From Rhodocyclaceae bacterium (GTDB taxonomy: Bacteria > Pseudomonadota > Gammaproteobacteria > Burkholderiales > Rhodocyclaceae): 5,515 nucleotides of DNA. Each line of letters starts with the position of its first letter. Positions within the stretch are counted from its first letter, which is position 1. Of the stretch, positions 3,614 through 5,515 are shown in pieces. The notes beneath the pieces are model-generated. The model had not been told where the DNA came from. It saw only the letters and a program-made list of their open reading frames with translations, and did no database searches. The stretch is taken from positions 1-5,515 of the forward strand of contig JALRGK010000221.1 in the NCBI GenBank assembly GCA_023253415.1. The letters run 5' to 3'. The translations under genes and the position numbers were made by a program.

Positions 3614-5515
3614 ATGAACGCCTTTGTTAAAAACTTCAAAGAATTGCGCATGACTGACGTGGAAGAGGTCGGTGGCAAGAACGCATCGCTGGGTGAAATG
3701 ATCAGCCAGCTGTCCACCGCTGGCGTACGGGTGCCGGGTGGTTTTGCGACCACTGCCGAAGCCTACCGTGCGTTCCTCGCCCACAACGGTCTGGCCGAAA
3801 AGATCAATGCCCGTCTGGCCAGCCTGGATGTGGACGATGTCGATGCGTTGTTGAAGACCGGTGCCGAGATTCGTCAATGGGTCGTTGAAACCCCGTTCCC
3901 GGAACAACTGGAAAAAGAAATTGCTGTCCACTATGCTGCACTCATTGCCGAGAGCGGCCCCGAAGCCTCGTTTGCCGTCCGCTCGTCGGCCACTGCCGAA
4001 GATCTGCCGGATGCTTCGTTTGCCGGTCAGCAGGAAACCTTCCTCAATATTCATGGCCTGGAAAATATCCTGCACGCCATCAAGGAAGTGTTCGCTTCGC
4101 TTTACAACGATCGTGCCATTGCCTACCGCGTGCACAAAGGGTTTGCACACGCCGATGTCGCGCTCTCGGCTGGTATTCAGCGCATGGTGCGGTCCGATAA
4201 GGGGGCTGCCGGCGTGATGTTTACGCTGGATACGGAGTCCGGTTTCCGTGATGCCATCTTCGTCACCTCGTCCTATGGCCTGGGTGAAACGGTGGTGCAG
4301 GGTGCCGTCAACCCGGATGAGTTCTACGTCCACAAGCCAATGCTCCGTGAAGGCCGCCCGGCCGTGATCCGCCGCAACCTGGGTTCGAAGCTGATCAAGA
4401 TGATCTTTTCGACCGATAAGGTGGCTGGCAAATCGACGCATACGGTTGATGTTGCTGAAGCTGAACGTCACCAGTTCTCCATCCGTGACGAAGAGGTGCT
4501 GGAGTTGGCGCGCTTTGCCGACATCATCGAAAAGCACTATGAACGTCCGATGGACATCGAGTGGGGCCGTGATGGTACCGATGGTCGTCTGTACATCCTG
4601 CAAGCCCGTCCGGAAACCGTGAAGTCGCAAGAATCAAAAGACAAGGTCGAGAAATTCGCCCTCAAGTCCTATGGCAAGGTGTTGGCCTCGGGCCGTGCCA
4701 TTGGTCAGAAGATTGGTGTGGGCCCGGTGCGTGTTGTTAACGATCCGGCTGAAATGAATAGCGTGAAGCCGGGCGATGTGCTGGTTGCCGACATGACTGA
4801 CCCGAACTGGGAGCCGGTGATGAAGCGGGCTTCCGCCATCGTCACCAACCGTGGTGGCCGTACCTGTCACGCTGCGATCATTGCGCGTGAACTGGGTATT
4901 CCAGCCATCGTCGGCTGTGGTGATGCCACCGAGACGCTGACCGAAGGCGAAGTCGTCACCGTCTCATGTGCTGAGGGTGATACCGGCCATGTCTACCGTG
5001 GTGCTCAGGAATTTGAAATCACGACACGTGACCTCGGCGAACTGCCGAAGATCCCGGTCAAGATAATGATGAACGTCGGTAACCCGGAACTGGCCTTTGA
5101 TTTCGCGCAGCTGCCCAATGAAGGCGTGGGTCTTGCCCGCGTTGAATTCATCATTAACAACATCATCGGCATTCACCCAAAGGCGATTCTGGAAATCGAT
5201 CGTCTGCCAGCCAGCAAGCGTGAAGAGATCGAACGTCGTGCCCGTGGCTATGCCGACCCGGTGAGCTTTTTCACCGACAAACTGGTGGAAGGCGTGGCGA
5301 CGATTGCCGCCGCTTTCTGGCCGAAGCCGGTGATCGTGCGTCTGTCGGACTTCAAGTCGAACGAATACCGCAAGCTGTTGGGGGGAGACCTGTATGAGCC
5401 GGAAGAAGAAAACCCGATGCTGGGCTTCCGGGGTGCCTCACGTTATATCGCGCAAACTTTCCAGGATTGTTTTGCGATGGAGTGCAAGGCCATGCGCACT
5501 GTGCGTGAAGTTCTC
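3614..5515 (+). CDS. ppsA: Phosphoenolpyruvate synthase (pyruvate, water dikinase), 3' end outside window
   Basis: PEP synthase converts pyruvate, ATP and water to phosphoenolpyruvate, AMP and phosphate, allowing gluconeogenic growth on three-carbon compounds. I read 634 uninterrupted codons up to the window edge; E. coli PpsA has about 790 residues, so roughly 150 are missing, including the C-terminal catalytic cysteine region. The N-terminal ATP-binding domain covers about 1-340 (GGKNASLGEM near 21-30, FAVRSSATAEDLPDASFAGQ from 120, DIEWG with E316, LQARPET from 329). The swivelling phosphohistidine domain has TNRGGRTCHAAIIAREL with catalytic H419 and T417, the residue targeted by PpsR. The PEP/pyruvate TIM barrel starts near 480 (GVGLARVEF 504-512, RLSDFKSNEY from 576, GFRGASRY with R606). 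GGGA at 3605-3608, 5 bases before ATG 3614, is a modest ribosome binding site. The gene contains no TTA, CTA or TCA codon in its first 340 codons, a bias expected of a well-expressed gene. Confidence 0.97.
   Translation, partial: MNAFVKNFKELRMTDVEEVGGKNASLGEMISQLSTAGVRVPGGFATTAEAYRAFLAHNGLAEKINARLASLDVDDVDALLKTGAEIRQWVVETPFPEQLEKEIAVHYAALIAESGPEASFAVRSSATAEDLPDASFAGQQETFLNIHGLENILHAIKEVFASLYNDRAIAYRVHKGFAHADVALSAGIQRMVRSDKGAAGVMFTLDTESGFRDAIFVTSSYGLGETVVQGAVNPDEFYVHKPMLREGRPAVIRRNLGSKLIKMIFSTDKVAGKSTHTVDVAEAERHQFSIRDEEVLELARFADIIEKHYERPMDIEWGRDGTDGRLYILQARPETVKSQESKDKVEKFALKSYGKVLASGRAIGQKIGVGPVRVVNDPAEMNSVKPGDVLVADMTDPNWEPVMKRASAIVTNRGGRTCHAAIIARELGIPAIVGCGDATETLTEGEVVTVSCAEGDTGHVYRGAQEFEITTRDLGELPKIPVKIMMNVGNPELAFDFAQLPNEGVGLARVEFIINNIIGIHPKAILEIDRLPASKREEIERRARGYADPVSFFTDKLVEGVATIAAAFWPKPVIVRLSDFKSNEYRKLLGGDLYEPEEENPMLGFRGASRYIAQTFQDCFAMECKAMRTVREVL

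Noticed and set aside
3747..4003. Word CCACTGCCGAAG occurring twice in ppsA
   Set aside because: Both copies encode Thr-Ala-Glu in the ATP-binding domain with preferred codons; this is explained by coding and not a functional repeat.
3599..4630. Long antisense open frame (343 codons) across ppsA, with further open stretches at 4634-4870 and 4964-5176 in the same frame
   Set aside because: The frame is in exact register with ppsA codons, so it stays open simply because ppsA avoids TTA, CTA and TCA. The breaks I checked, at 4634 and 4964, fall on TCA serine codons of ppsA. The encoded sequence shows no recognised family, while the sense strand is clear PEP synthase.
1..5515. Search by eye for insertion sequences, CRISPR arrays, tRNAs, DNA-uptake words and defence genes
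   Set aside because: Nothing convincing was seen. All long stretches are explained by core metabolic, envelope and RNA-processing genes.

Overview
The window is a chromosomal segment from a Gram-negative proteobacterium, most likely a betaproteobacterium. The evidence is a lipid A biosynthesis gene (lpxB) followed by rnhB and an RNA methyltransferase gene, next to an oppositely oriented ppsR and then ppsA. I recall this order from Burkholderia-type and Neisseriales-type genomes; it was not checked. Base composition is moderate (a little above 50% G+C by eye). I see no mobile element, tRNA, rRNA or CRISPR array.

Positions 1-1761 hold three co-directional genes packed like an operon. They are the 3' end of lpxB (lipid A disaccharide synthase), rnhB (RNase HII, overlapping lpxB by ATGA) and a SpoU/TrmH-family RNA 2'-O-ribose methyltransferase (overlapping rnhB by one base, TGATG). 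The methyltransferase ends tail to tail with ppsR, and the two TAA stops share the same TTAA.

Positions 1758-5515 form a pyruvate/phosphoenolpyruvate locus. ppsR (minus strand) encodes the bifunctional kinase/phosphorylase that switches PEP synthase off and on. ppsA (plus strand, cut by the right edge after 634 codons) encodes PEP synthase, with the target Thr417 and catalytic His419 visible. Between them, reading the same way as ppsA, lies a FadR-subfamily GntR regulator resembling PdhR/LldR.

The 186-bp AT-rich gap between ppsR and the regulator (2589-2774) is the most interesting part. It carries two copies of TTGGTAATACCAA, which has the form of PdhR/LldR-type operators (TTGGTnnnACCAA). 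One lies 40 bp before ppsR and the other 16 bp before the regulator's ATG. It also holds a 17-bp palindrome, a 12-bp direct repeat and a 9-bp inverted repeat whose right arm runs into the regulator's start codon. My reading, as inference, is that a pyruvate-responsive repressor controls itself, ppsA downstream and ppsR in the other direction. That would join transcriptional control to the post-translational control of PEP synthase in one compact locus.
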